DNA from: Pseudescherichia sp031979925
GTDB lineage: Bacteria; Pseudomonadota; Gammaproteobacteria; Enterobacterales; Enterobacteriaceae
Length of the DNA: 64,000 nt
Direction of reading: 5' to 3'
Assembly: GCF_031979925.1 (NCBI RefSeq)
Contig: NZ_DALZFB010000004.1
Coordinates: 62,001 to 126,000 of the forward strand
Position numbers and translations under genes: made by a program. Below the pieces are notes generated by a model that worked only from the letters and a program-made list of their open reading frames with translations, was not told the DNA's origin and searched no databases. Numbering within the stretch: the stretch's first letter is position 1; every line of letters starts with the position of its first letter. Positions 47,745 to 58,789 of the stretch are shown here, in pieces.

Positions 47745-49859
47745 CTAGTTTCGGTTACGGGTGACCTTGATCACGTCCGGCAGCACGCGGATTTTGCGCA
47801 TGATATTCGCCAGGTGCACGCGATCGCGGCAGGTCAGACGAATAAAGGCGCTATAGACGCGACCATCTTTCTCTTCCGTATTCAGACTTTGAATATTGGA
47901 AGAGGCCGTGTTGATTGCCGCCGTCAGGTTTGCCAGCGCACCCTGATGGTTGAACATATCAACCTTGATCTCGGTGATAAACTCCTGCGCCGTCTCTTTA
48001 TCCCACTCGACCGCCATAAACTTCTCTGGCTCTTTCTGGTAGCCACGGATGTTACGGCAGGACTCATGGTGGATCACCAGCCCTTTACCGGGGCTAACGT
48101 GCGCAATAATCGGGTCGCCGGGGATCGGACGGCAGCATTTCGCAAAGGTGATCAGCACCCCGTCCGCGCCCTTAATCGGCAGATGGCCATGGCTTGGCGT
48201 CGTTGTCGCTGTCGGCGCAGAGGCTTCGCCCTGCTGCAGGTTTTTCGCCACCACCACGCTCATAGCGTTGCCGAGGCCGATCTCTGCCAGCAGATCGTCA
48301 AGGGAGACAAGCTTCATACGCACCAGCTCTCGCTGGATATGTTCGGTCGGGATCTCCGCCAGCTTGCGGCTGCCGCCGAGGGCATGATTCAGCAGACGAC
48401 GGCCCAGGCTCACCGAGTCATCACGCTTGAGGTTTTTCAGCATCTGGCGGATTTTGGCGCGCGCTTTCGAGCTCACGACAAAGTTAAGCCAGGCGGCGTT
48501 CGGGCGTGCGCCCGGCGCGGTAATAATCTCTACCGTCTGACCGCTGGTCAGCGGCTGCGATAGCGGATAGGGCTGTCGATCGACGCGCGCGCCTACGCAG
48601 GCGTGGCCGATATCGGTATGCACCGCATAGGCAAAGTCGACCGGCGTCGCACCGGCAGGCAGCTCAACGATGCGCCCTTCCGGTGTGAAAACGTAAATCT
48701 CATCGGGGAAGAGATCGGATTTAACGCTCTCGATAAATTCAAACGAGCTGCCCGCGCTCTGCTGAAGCTCAAGCAGGCTCTGCATCCAGCGCTGGGCGCG
48801 GATCTGTGCGGTGGTGCTGCTTTCACCGTGCTCTTTATACGCCCAGTGTGCCGCAACCCCCATCTCTGCCATCTGGTCCATATCTTCAGTACGGATCTGC
48901 ACCTCAACCGGCACGCCGTGCGGGCCAATCATGGAGGTGTGCAGAGACTGATAGCCGTTCGCTTTCGGAATGGCGATATAGTCCTTCATGCGTCCTGGAC
49001 GCGGCTTGTAGAGGCTGTGCATCTGGCCCAGCACGCGGTAGCAGGTGTCGAGATCGTGGACAATCACCCGGAAAGCATAGATATCCATGATCGAGTGAAA
49101 ACGCTGCTCTTTCAGCACCATTTTGCAGTAGATGGAGTAAAGATGCTTCTCACGACCGCTGACACGGCAGGGAATTCCTGCCTCCTGCAAGCGACCTTCG
49201 ATCTCCGAGAGGATTTTTTGGATCATCTCTTTACGGTTACCGCGCGCGGCCTTAACGACCTCTTTGATGACGCGGTAGCGGTTCGGGTGTAGCGCCTCAA
49301 AGCCCAGCTCTTCCAGCTCGGTTTTGATGTGGTGAATACCTAAGCGGTGCGCCAGCGGACTGTAGATTTCGAGGGTTTCACGGGCGATGCGGCGACGTTT
49401 GTCCGGGCGTAGCGAGCCCAGCGTGCGCATGTTATGGGTGCGGTCAGCAAGCTTGATGAGAATGACGCGGATATCCTGCACCATCGCCATGATCATCTTA
49501 CGAAAGTTTTCGGCCTGCGCCTCTTTCTTATCGCGGAAATTCAGCTTATCAAGCTTTGAGACCCCTTCCACCAGCTCGGCCACGGTTTTGCCAAACAGCT
49601 GCTCCATGTCCTGATAGGTGGCGGGGGTATCTTCGATTACGTCATGCAGCAGGGCGGCCATCAGCGTTTCGTGGTCGAGTTTCATCTCGGCCAGAATACA
49701 GGCCACCGCTACCGGGTGCGTAATGTAGGGTTCACCGCTTGAACGTGTCTGGCCCTCGTGAGCGTCACGTGCAACGAGATACGCCTGCTGGAGACGTTTG
49801 ATCTGGTCTTCCGGCAGGTAGGTGCGAATCAGTTGATTCAGGCTTTCAAACAGATACAA
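47745..49859 (-). CDS. spoT: bifunctional (p)ppGpp synthase/hydrolase SpoT
   Basis: 704 residues. In order: HD hydrolase domain (HPVAVACILAEMKLDHETLMAALLHDVIEDT, about residues 45-75); synthetase domain (about 195-340, RVIVHDLDTCYRVLGQMHSLYKPRPGRMKDYIAIPKANGYQSLHT); TGS (about 385-445, VFTPEGRIVELPAGATPVDFAYAVHTDIGH); zinc-finger/helical region; and C-terminal ACT (about 625-700). The intact HD motif marks SpoT rather than RelA. It controls the stringent response. Two residues longer than K-12 SpoT. Confidence 0.97.
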   Translation of the reverse strand: MYLFESLNQLIRTYLPEDQIKRLQQAYLVARDAHEGQTRSSGEPYITHPVAVACILAEMKLDHETLMAALLHDVIEDTPATYQDMEQLFGKTVAELVEGVSKLDKLNFRDKKEAQAENFRKMIMAMVQDIRVILIKLADRTHNMRTLGSLRPDKRRRIARETLEIYSPLAHRLGIHHIKTELEELGFEALHPNRYRVIKEVVKAARGNRKEMIQKILSEIEGRLQEAGIPCRVSGREKHLYSIYCKMVLKEQRFHSIMDIYAFRVIVHDLDTCYRVLGQMHSLYKPRPGRMKDYIAIPKANGYQSLHTSMIGPHGVPVEVQIRTEDMDQMAEMGVAAHWAYKEHGESSTTAQIRAQRWMQSLLELQQSAGSSFEFIESVKSDLFPDEIYVFTPEGRIVELPAGATPVDFAYAVHTDIGHACVGARVDRQPYPLSQPLTSGQTVEIITAPGARPNAAWLNFVVSSKARAKIRQMLKNLKRDDSVSLGRRLLNHALGGSRKLAEIPTEHIQRELVRMKLVSLDDLLAEIGLGNAMSVVVAKNLQQGEASAPTATTTPSHGHLPIKGADGVLITFAKCCRPIPGDPIIAHVSPGKGLVIHHESCRNIRGYQKEPEKFMAVEWDKETAQEFITEIKVDMFNHQGALANLTAAINTASSNIQSLNTEEKDGRVYSAFIRLTCRDRVHLANIMRKIRVLPDVIKVTRNRN

Positions 49860-49877
49860 GGGTGACCTGCAGCGTTA

Positions 49878-50153
49878 TTAACGACGACCTTCAGCAATAG
49901 CGGTGACGGCCTGTAATTCTGCGGCTTCCTGCTCTTGCTGCTCCTGGCGCTCACGTACGTCGAGGATCTGGTTGTTGATCAGACCTTCTTCGATTTCGCG
50001 CAGCGCGATAACGGTAGTTTTATCGTTCTCTTCCGCTACCAGCGGATCTTTACCGCCAACCTGCATCTGACGAGCGCGACGCGCGGCCACCAGTACCAGG
50101 TCAAAACGGTTACCAATTTTCTCTACAGCGTCCTGAACAGTTACGCGTGCCAT
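49878..50153 (-). CDS. rpoZ: RNA polymerase omega subunit
   Basis: 91 residues, identical in length to E. coli RpoZ (MARVTVQDAVEKIGNRFDLVLVAARRARQMQ; KTTVIALREIEEGLI). It binds beta-prime, aids polymerase assembly and forms part of a ppGpp site. It lies between gmk and spoT in the usual operon. Confidence 0.97.
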   Translation of the reverse strand: MARVTVQDAVEKIGNRFDLVLVAARRARQMQVGGKDPLVAEENDKTTVIALREIEEGLINNQILDVRERQEQQEQEAAELQAVTAIAEGRR

Positions 50154-50207
50154 ACTTAAAGTGCTCCACAGATGAAGAAATGACTGGGCATGATACTGAA
50201 ACCAGGT

Positions 50208-50831
50208 TCAATCTGCCAATAGTTTGCTGATTAAAGCGTCATGTCGCTGCATTTGGCGGCCCATGCGCAGACGTTCAGCACGGATGATGGTCTTCATGTC
50301 GCTGATAGCGGTATCAAAATCATCGTTCACAACCAGATAATCATATTCGGCGTAATGGCTCATTTCTGCAACAGCCTGGGCCATACGCTTAGCAATAACC
50401 TCTTCGCTATCCTGACCACGGCCACGCAGGCGGCGATCCAGCTCCAGCTTCGACGGCGGCAATACAAAGATGCTGCGCGCCTGGGGCATTTTTGCACGGA
50501 TCTGCTGCGCACCCTGCCAGTCGATATCGAGGAAGACGTCTACGCCCGTGGACAGTACCTGCTCGATGGCTGCCCGGGACGTACCGTAGTAGTTACCAAA
50601 CACTTCTGCATGCTCAAGGAACGCATCGTTGCCAATCATGGTTTTAAACTCGTCATGATTCACAAAGAAGTAGTGTTCACCGTGCACTTCACCGGGACGC
50701 GGCGCGCGCGTGGTGTGTGAAACAGAAACCTGGGTGTCGTACAACGGTTGGGTCTTTAACAAAGCCTGAATGAGGCTTGATTTACCCGCGCCACTGGGAG
50801 CGGAAACGATATAGAGCGTGCCTTGAGCCAT
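50208..50831 (-). CDS. gmk: guanylate kinase
   Basis: 207 residues. P-loop SAPSGAGKSSL near residue 10 and the GMP-binding VSHTTRAPRPGEVHGEHYFFV. It phosphorylates GMP to GDP. The start at 50831 (MAQGTLYIV) matches the family; the frame continues 22 codons upstream into the promoter region. It is divergent from ligB with 256 bases between, and leads the gmk-rpoZ-spoT-trmH-recG operon. Confidence 0.96.
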   Translation of the reverse strand: MAQGTLYIVSAPSGAGKSSLIQALLKTQPLYDTQVSVSHTTRAPRPGEVHGEHYFFVNHDEFKTMIGNDAFLEHAEVFGNYYGTSRAAIEQVLSTGVDVFLDIDWQGAQQIRAKMPQARSIFVLPPSKLELDRRLRGRGQDSEEVIAKRMAQAVAEMSHYAEYDYLVVNDDFDTAISDMKTIIRAERLRMGRQMQRHDALISKLLAD

Positions 50832-51084
50832 GAGTATCTTTATATGTAATGAACGAACGGAAATGTCTACATACGTGCCTATTATACACGTCGGCACCCT
50901 TTAACGTAGTTTTTGTCACATTTTCGCACGAGATTATTGCATTTTGCGTACTCTCTTCCCGATCCAATTCTCGTTTGCAGCAACGTTTTAAAAAGTGCTG
51001 AAGCCGCCTCGCAGCCTGCTGTTTTGCCAGTCGTCGGCCGGTTCGCTACGCGGTATACCGTGCTGGTCGAGGCAAGGGAGGCAA

Positions 51085-52767
<1,683 letters not shown>

Positions 52768-52776
52768 ATTCCGAAG

Positions 52777-53502
52777 CTAACCGATGCAGGTAATGACCGC
52801 GTCGTTGAGCAACGTATAGCTGCCGTTAAAGTCGGTTCCACATTTTAGCTTTGGCGTTAAGGTCTCGGTGAGGGTCAGGGTAAAGCGCTGCTCTACTTCA
52901 TCGACGTAAGTGACCTTTGCTGCCTGGAAATCAAAGTAGCGCCTCACTTCAGGCCACTGGGATTTATACAGGCTCTCCTTAGCGGAAAAGAGTGTTAACA
53001 GCGCCTGCGGGTAGGGCAGCGTCAAAGCGGATAGCAGCTTCTGCTCGTCTGGCGAGGCGAACATATCCGCCGTCTCCAGCATGATCTCGGGCTGCCACTG
53101 CTCGATATCGATACCGGGCATTAATCCCGTAGACTCAGGCGCAATCGCCACCAGTGCGTATCTGTCGCTGTGGGAGATACTGCCTCGCCAGCCAGACGGC
53201 CACTGGGGAACGCGATCGTGGGTGCCTATCACCGTTGAGGCTGCCTGCGCCTGCTCGAGCAGTACCTGCCCGCAGTAGCGGCTCGCCAGGTATTCGGCTC
53301 TGCGCTTTGCCACCGCATTAGCCAGCGCCGTCGGGAACGGCTGCGAGAAACGCTGGAACAGCGCGTCGCTGTAGTGTGCCCGGTCATACTCAACGAGGCA
53401 GTAGGTCAGCGTAGGCAGGTGGCGGATGTAGCCGGACTCCGCACGCCGGATAAAGGGCAGGGCGTCGAAGGTGCGAGTGGGGCAGAGTAGGGTGTTCGTC
53501 AC
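52777..53502 (-). CDS. 4'-phosphopantetheinyl transferase (EntD/Sfp superfamily)
   Basis: 241 residues. PPTase motifs in order: GWRGSISHSDRYALVAIAP (about residues 105-123), GIDIEQW (Mg-binding Asp and Glu, about 129-135) and LLTLFSAKESLYKSQWPEV (about 168-186). It should transfer phosphopantetheine from CoA to a carrier protein of a peptide or polyketide synthetase, but no such gene is in the window, so the partner is elsewhere. It starts with GTG and the ribosome site is weak. It occupies part of the place of yicG/dinD of K-12 and is convergent with ligB. Confidence 0.85.
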   Translation of the reverse strand: MTNTLLCPTRTFDALPFIRRAESGYIRHLPTLTYCLVEYDRAHYSDALFQRFSQPFPTALANAVAKRRAEYLASRYCGQVLLEQAQAASTVIGTHDRVPQWPSGWRGSISHSDRYALVAIAPESTGLMPGIDIEQWQPEIMLETADMFASPDEQKLLSALTLPYPQALLTLFSAKESLYKSQWPEVRRYFDFQAAKVTYVDEVEQRFTLTLTETLTPKLKCGTDFNGSYTLLNDAVITCIG

Positions 53503-53577
53503 TTCACTATTTCACTATCGCAAATTCTCTGCTCCAGAACCACAATACCCCTCCGATTTTTGAACGCATCTCCAACA

Positions 53578-54636
53578 TCAAATGTCATGTGTCGGGAGTG
53601 TTTTTTCATGATTAATCAACCATGCCTTGCGTGCAATGCCGCCACCGTAACCCGTCATTGAACCATCCTTTCCGACAACCCGATGACAGGGGATGATAAT
53701 AGCCACTCTATTCGCGCCACAGGCCGACGCTATCGCACGCGTGGCCATGGGTTTACCAATATCTACCGCAACCGCTCGGTAAGTTGTTGTCTCGCCATAA
53801 GAAACTTTCTGCAAACCTTGCCACACAACACTCTGGAATTCACTGCCGGGCGTATCTAACGACACGCTAAAATGCCGCCGCTGGCCCATGAAATATTCAC
53901 CAATTTCTTTCTCTGCCTGGCGGGTATGACTGTTTTCTCCCGCTATGATACTTGCGTTTAACAGACGCTGTAGATCGCTGAACTCGGTCTCTAACGCTCG
54001 TCGGTCAACAAATTCCAGTAAGCAGATACCGCGATCGGTGGCGCATACAAACATCGGCCCCAGCGGAGTCGTAAACCGGTGGATTAAAATAACCTGACGC
54101 CGTGAACTTGGCGCGGATCCGGTCAATTTTTTACAGGTGTAGCCAAAGCCGCTCAGAGAATCATAGCCATTGTCGAATGCGACATCCGTTGCTGAGCGGC
54201 CTGCTTTAAGTTCCTGTAGCGCCACGTTAACGCGCTGCATACGTTGAAACGCCTGAAAGGTGAGCCCATGGTTCTGCAGAAACCAGCGCCGTACTCGCTC
54301 CGGGCTAATATTATGCTGGCGCAGTTTCGCATCGCTAATGCGCTCTTTTGGCGTGTCTCGAACCAACTGTAACGCCTGTTCGATGAAATCGGGTGAAGTA
54401 CAGGCATTTTCCATTGGACGGCAAATTTTGCACGGGCGAAATCCGGCAGCAAGCACGGACTTAAGATCCTCATAAAAATCGACATTTTCTCGCCTGGGTT
54501 TCCGTGCCCGGCATACTGAGATACAGAACACGCCTGTCGTTTTGACGCCGACGAAAAAGACACCGGTAAACTCTGTGGAACGTGCAAGCAAAGCCTGATA
54601 CCACACATCGCATTGGACATTATCAGTTATTTTCAT
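53578..54636 (-). CDS. ada: Ada-type methylated-DNA repair protein and transcriptional activator
   Basis: 352 residues, the full Ada plan. The N-terminal zinc domain has four Cys (TTGVFCISVCRAR and GFRPCKICRP, about residues 38, 42, 69, 72), with Cys38 the phosphotriester acceptor. An AraC-like HTH pair follows (about 95-170). The C-terminal alkyltransferase domain carries IIPCHRVVG (about residue 320), the acceptor for O6-methylguanine. It should repair alkylated DNA and switch on the adaptive response. It is not followed by alkB, and its start lies inside the end of the preceding enzyme gene (14-base overlap), unlike K-12. Confidence 0.88.
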   Translation of the reverse strand: MKITDNVQCDVWYQALLARSTEFTGVFFVGVKTTGVFCISVCRARKPRRENVDFYEDLKSVLAAGFRPCKICRPMENACTSPDFIEQALQLVRDTPKERISDAKLRQHNISPERVRRWFLQNHGLTFQAFQRMQRVNVALQELKAGRSATDVAFDNGYDSLSGFGYTCKKLTGSAPSSRRQVILIHRFTTPLGPMFVCATDRGICLLEFVDRRALETEFSDLQRLLNASIIAGENSHTRQAEKEIGEYFMGQRRHFSVSLDTPGSEFQSVVWQGLQKVSYGETTTYRAVAVDIGKPMATRAIASACGANRVAIIIPCHRVVGKDGSMTGYGGGIARKAWLINHEKTLPTHDI

Positions 54637-55384
54637 AGTTAAAAACGTCCGAAAAGGATTGGTTTGCCTGAATCTTACAGAGCGACTCTTTTAACCTGTC
54701 TTGCATTGCGGCATGGATAAAATTGCCCATAGAAATACGTCGAACACCCAGCGAAGCCAGCGTGCCGAAATCTGGAAGCGTCGGCATACACATAACATTC
54801 AAAGGCAGGGTAACGTGACGCGTCAGAGCAGCAATACTATCAGGTTGCGTCACGCCAGGGACAAATAATCCATTGGCACCATGGGCGGCGTATAGCTGAC
54901 CACGAGACAGTGTCTCTTCAAGCGCATCCTCTATGTTGAGTAAAAACGTATCGGTACGAATATTAAAAAATATACTGGGGCAAGCGGCGGTGAGTTCTTG
55001 AATTTTTCTGGCAAAGGTATGCGCATCATCGAGGCTGCGTACGCCATTCACAACGTGACTATCTTCTATGTTTATGCCTACAACGCCAGCCCGGGCCAGA
55101 CGATGGATATTTTCAATGATGCGGCTTGTTATATCGCCATAACCCGATTCCAGGTCAACGGTTAAGGGCAGTGATGTGACTGCTTTAATGCGGGTAACGA
55201 TAAATAGCAGCTCGTCAAAACTCATATCTTCGCCATCTTCATACCCTAGCAGAGTGGCAATAGCGGCACTGGATGTGCCCAGCGCATAATACCCAGCCTG
55301 TTGTGCTGCCAGAGCGCTGCTGGCATCCCAGACGTTAGCGATAAGTAGGGGTTGGTTTTGGTGATGAAGCGCATTGAAATCCAT
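54623..55384 (-). CDS. PEP-mutase/isocitrate lyase superfamily enzyme
   Basis: 253 residues, (beta/alpha)8 barrel of the ICL/PEPM superfamily. PLTVDLESGYGD (about residue 83) and GVVGINIEDSH (about residue 108) carry the Mg-binding acidic residues. The isocitrate-lyase KKCGH loop is absent, so a carbon-carbon lyase or oxaloacetate-decarboxylase-like activity is more likely. CCGGAGAG precedes the ATG at 55384. It overlaps ada by 14 bases and is co-transcribed with it; what links the two is not evident. Confidence 0.8.
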   Translation of the reverse strand: MDFNALHHQNQPLLIANVWDASSALAAQQAGYYALGTSSAAIATLLGYEDGEDMSFDELLFIVTRIKAVTSLPLTVDLESGYGDITSRIIENIHRLARAGVVGINIEDSHVVNGVRSLDDAHTFARKIQELTAACPSIFFNIRTDTFLLNIEDALEETLSRGQLYAAHGANGLFVPGVTQPDSIAALTRHVTLPLNVMCMPTLPDFGTLASLGVRRISMGNFIHAAMQDRLKESLCKIQANQSFSDVFNYENN

Positions 55385-55567
55385 GATTCTCTCCGGATGT
55401 GATTTTCCGATGAGTGTGGGGTTTCGCACATCCTTCTCACAACCGAAAAATGGACGACTATTTTTAAGTACAGTAGTAATGCGGTAAGCAATATCATAAA
55501 AAGAAAAAGGCCATTTTTTACAATGACCTTTTCATTTAGATGGCATAAAAAGAGATAGCTTTAAGCA

Positions 55568-56431
55568 TCACTCAATATTCTGAATCTGCTCGCGCATCTG
55601 CTCAATCAGTACCTTCAGCTCGATAGCAGAGGTCGTGATATCCGCATTAATAGACTTAGACGCCAGGGTGTTCGACTCGCGGTTGAACTCCTGCATCATA
55701 AAGTCCAGGCGGCGGCCAACGGCCTCTTTCTTCTTCAGAATGTTGTAGGTCTCTTTAACGTGCGCGTCGAGGCGGTCCAGCTCTTCGGCCACGTCGATGC
55801 GCTGGGCCATCAGCACCAGCTCCTGCTCAAGGCGGTTGTTCTCCAGCTGCACCTGGGCATCTTCCAGCTTGGCTACCAGACGCTCGCGCTGCCATTTCAG
55901 CACTTCCGGCATCTGGGCGCGTACTTTCGTCACCTCTTCGCTAACGCCTTCCAGACGCTGCTCGATCAGGCTCTTAAGCGCCTGGCCTTCGGTCTCACGA
56001 GCGACGATAAAGTCATCCAGCGCGCCGTCCAGCGCGGCGAGGATCTCAGCGGCAATCGCATCCAGATCCTGCTCCTGGGCGGCCATCACGCCTGGCCAGC
56101 GCAGAATATCAACTGGGTTGATTTCACCCTCGTCGCTCTGCATTTTGACCCAGTTCGCCGCAGATACCAGCTGCTTAGCCAGTTTTTCGTTCAGGATTAG
56201 CTCGCTCTGGGCGCCGGCATCCGGCTCAAAACGCAGGTTACATTCGATTTTGCCGCGGGTCAGACGGGTGCGGATACGCTCGCGTACCACCGGCTCAAGG
56301 CTGCGGAACTGCTCCGGCAGGCGGAACCAGGTCTCCAGATAGCGCTGGTTAACCGAGCGCAGTTCCCAGACTGCGCTGCCCCATTCACCCTTGATTTCAC
56401 GCCGGGCGTAGGCTGTCATACTGCGGATCAT
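55568..56431 (-). CDS. yicC: YicC family endoribonuclease
   Basis: 287 residues, the full length of E. coli YicC. An N-terminal YicC_N domain (MIRSMTAYARREIKGEWGSAVWELRSVNQRYLE) and a C-terminal DUF1732 domain (RRLDFMMQEFNRESNTLASKSIN) are clear. YicC proteins act as oligomeric RNases affecting sRNA turnover. It is divergent from rph as in E. coli. Confidence 0.94.
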   Translation of the reverse strand: MIRSMTAYARREIKGEWGSAVWELRSVNQRYLETWFRLPEQFRSLEPVVRERIRTRLTRGKIECNLRFEPDAGAQSELILNEKLAKQLVSAANWVKMQSDEGEINPVDILRWPGVMAAQEQDLDAIAAEILAALDGALDDFIVARETEGQALKSLIEQRLEGVSEEVTKVRAQMPEVLKWQRERLVAKLEDAQVQLENNRLEQELVLMAQRIDVAEELDRLDAHVKETYNILKKKEAVGRRLDFMMQEFNRESNTLASKSINADITTSAIELKVLIEQMREQIQNIE

Positions 56432-56555
56432 AGACGTTCCTGTTTTTAAAGAGGAGATGGGGGGATTATAGCTTTCGGGGCCTTCTCAAGATAGGAATAA
56501 GCGTATTTAGTCCGTATAATGCGCAGCCACATTCGTAGAAGCCGGAGAAATCATC

Positions 56556-57272
56556 ATGCGTCCAGCAGGCCGTAGCGCTAATCAGGTGCGTCCCGTCACC
56601 CTGACCCGAAACTATACAAAACACGCTGAAGGTGCCGTGCTGGTTGAATTCGGTGACACTAAAGTTCTGTGTACCGCCTCTATTGATGAAGGCGTGCCGC
56701 GTTTTCTGAAAGGCCAGGGCCAGGGGTGGATCACCGCTGAGTATGGCATGCTGCCGCGCGCTACCCATACCCGTAACCCGCGTGAAGCCGCGAAAGGCAA
56801 GCAGGGCGGCCGTACGCTGGAGATTCAGCGCCTGATCGCCCGCTCTCTGCGCGCTGCCGTAGACTTAAAAGCGCTGGGTGAATTCACCATTACCCTCGAC
56901 TGCGATGTGATCCAGGCCGATGGCGGTACGCGTACCGCCTCTATTACCGGGGCGTGCGTGGCGTTGGCAGATGCGCTGAACAAGCTGGTTGCCGCAGGCA
57001 AGCTGAAGACCAACCCGATGAAAGGGATGGTTGCAGCGGTCTCCGTGGGCATCGTCAACGGCGAAGCGGTGTGCGATCTGGAGTATGTTGAAGACTCCGC
57101 CGCTGAAACCGATATGAACGTAGTAATGACCGAAGATGGCCGGATGATCGAGGTGCAGGGCACCGCCGAGGGCGAGCCGTTCACCCATGAGGAGCTGCTC
57201 TCGCTGCTGGCGCTGGCCAGAGAGGGGATTGAATCCATCGTAGCGACGCAGAAGGCGGCGTTAGAGAATTGA
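56556..57272 (+). CDS. rph: ribonuclease PH (intact)
   Basis: 238 residues. A phosphorolytic 3'-5' exoribonuclease that trims tRNA 3' ends (MRPAGRSANQVRPVTLTRNYTKHAEGAVLVEFGDTKVLC; CDVIQADGGTRTASITGACVAL). The C terminus is complete, unlike the frameshifted gene of E. coli K-12, so translation runs up to the pyrE attenuator as in wild strains. Promoter shared in the divergent gap with yicC. Confidence 0.96.
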   Translation: MRPAGRSANQVRPVTLTRNYTKHAEGAVLVEFGDTKVLCTASIDEGVPRFLKGQGQGWITAEYGMLPRATHTRNPREAAKGKQGGRTLEIQRLIARSLRAAVDLKALGEFTITLDCDVIQADGGTRTASITGACVALADALNKLVAAGKLKTNPMKGMVAAVSVGIVNGEAVCDLEYVEDSAAETDMNVVMTEDGRMIEVQGTAEGEPFTHEELLSLLALAREGIESIVATQKAALEN

Positions 57273-57275
57273 TTT

Positions 57276-57305
57276 AAGGGCGACCGTTGAGTCGCCCTTT
57301 TTTTT
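57276..57305 (+). terminator. pyrE attenuator
   Basis: GGGCGAC (57278-57284) pairs with GTCGCCC (57291-57297), followed by eight Ts. The stem starts five bases after the rph stop, so a ribosome close behind polymerase would block the hairpin. This is the known UTP-sensitive attenuation of pyrE. Confidence 0.92.
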
Positions 57306-57467
57306 ACGCGTCATACTTCACGCAGCCTCTTTGTCGTCTGCCGTTAGTCACCCCAGTCACATAGTTATCTATGCTCTTGGGGATAACTTACGTTGCCTTC
57401 GCGATGCTGCGCGAATTATTTAGCGTAATCATAATGTAAGAATGAATGTGAAATGAGGAGCAGAACC

Positions 57468-58109
57468 ATGAAACCGTATCAGCGCCAGTTTATTGAGTTT
57501 GCGCTTAACAAGCAGGTACTTAAGTTCGGCGAGTTTACGCTGAAATCCGGGCGTAAAAGCCCCTATTTCTTCAACGCCGGGCTGTTTAATACCGGGCGCG
57601 ATCTGGCACTGTTAGGCCGTTTCTATGCCGAAGCGCTGGTAGATTCCGGTATCGACTTTGATCTGCTGTTTGGCCCAGCCTATAAAGGTATTCCCATTGC
57701 CACTACGACGGCGGTGGCGCTGGCGGAGCACCACGAACGTGACGTGCCCTACTGCTTCAACCGCAAAGAGGCCAAAGACCATGGCGAGGGCGGCAATCTG
57801 GTCGGCAGCGCGCTGCAGGGCCGCGTGATGCTGGTGGATGACGTGATCACCGCCGGAACCGCTATCCGTGAGTCAATGGAGATTATCCAGGCTAATGGCG
57901 CGACGCTGGCTGGCGTGTTGATCTCCCTTGACCGCCAGGAGCGCGGGCGCGGGGATATCTCCGCGATTCAGGAGGTCGAGCGCGACTACGGCTGCCAGGT
58001 AATTTCTATCATTACCCTGAAGGATCTGATTGCCTATCTGGAAGAGCGCCCAGAGATGGCGAACCATCTGGCGTCGGTGCAGGCGTATCGGGAAGAGTTT
58101 GGGGTTTAA
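57468..58109 (+). CDS. pyrE: orotate phosphoribosyltransferase
   Basis: 213 residues. The PRPP-binding motif VMLVDDVITAGTAIRE (about residues 120-135) and N-terminal KSGRKSPYFFNAGLF are present. It converts orotate and PRPP to OMP in pyrimidine synthesis. TGAGGAG precedes the ATG at 57468. It is transcribed with rph through the attenuator. Confidence 0.97.
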   Translation: MKPYQRQFIEFALNKQVLKFGEFTLKSGRKSPYFFNAGLFNTGRDLALLGRFYAEALVDSGIDFDLLFGPAYKGIPIATTTAVALAEHHERDVPYCFNRKEAKDHGEGGNLVGSALQGRVMLVDDVITAGTAIRESMEIIQANGATLAGVLISLDRQERGRGDISAIQEVERDYGCQVISIITLKDLIAYLEERPEMANHLASVQAYREEFGV

Positions 58110-58119
58110 GCGTTAAACT

Positions 58120-58146
58120 GCCCGGTGGCACGAATGCTTACCGGGC
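58120..58146. terminator. REP-like stem-loop between pyrE and slmA
   Basis: GCCCGGT (58120-58126) pairs with ACCGGGC (58140-58146). It lies in the 44-base gap between the convergent pyrE and slmA genes. Confidence 0.65.
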
Positions 58147-58153
58147 TTATGGA

Positions 58154-58750
58154 TTAATGTAGCTGAGCGACCATCAGCGGCCAGCGGACGTCAAAATCGT
58201 CCGTAGGCCGGTATTTGAACTCGCTGCGTACAAAGCGCGACAGCATACCTTCACACTGGGCCAGTAGCTGGCTCGCCAGCAACGTTTCATCCACGGTAAA
58301 GCCTTCGCCCTCGCGCATTTTCCGTTCGCGCAGAACCTGCCTCAGCTGCGACTCAATTCGCTCAAACAGCTGGTTAATACGGCTCTGGAGGCGATCCTGC
58401 TCAAACATCAGTGCATGACCGGTGAGGATCCGCGTCAGCCCCGGATTACGCTCGCCGAAACCTAAAATCAGCTGAATAATAAGTCGCAGGCGTGCCAGCG
58501 TATCTTTCTCATCTTTTAGGATTAAGTTGATACGCGTCGTCAGGCTATCTTCGATAAACTCGATCAAGCTGTCAAACATGCGCGTTTTGCTTGGAAAATG
58601 ACGATAAAGAGCTGCTTCGGAGACGCCAACCGACGCCGCCAGCTTGGCTGTGGTAATGCGTTGGCTGCCATCGCTGGATTCAAGCATGAGTGCCAGAGAC
58701 TGAAGTATCTCTTCGCGACGATTCCTTTTCGCGGTTTGTTTTTCTGCCAT
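58154..58750 (-). CDS. slmA: nucleoid occlusion factor SlmA
   Basis: 198 residues, as in E. coli. TetR-type HTH at the N terminus (RITTAKLAASVGVSEAALYRHFPSKTRMFDSLI). It binds chromosomal sites and blocks FtsZ assembly over the nucleoid. It lies 39 bases downstream of dut. Confidence 0.96.
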   Translation of the reverse strand: MAEKQTAKRNRREEILQSLALMLESSDGSQRITTAKLAASVGVSEAALYRHFPSKTRMFDSLIEFIEDSLTTRINLILKDEKDTLARLRLIIQLILGFGERNPGLTRILTGHALMFEQDRLQSRINQLFERIESQLRQVLRERKMREGEGFTVDETLLASQLLAQCEGMLSRFVRSEFKYRPTDDFDVRWPLMVAQLH

Positions 58751-58789
58751 CTTTTAGACGCATCCTGGATGATATAAGGATGAGGCGAC

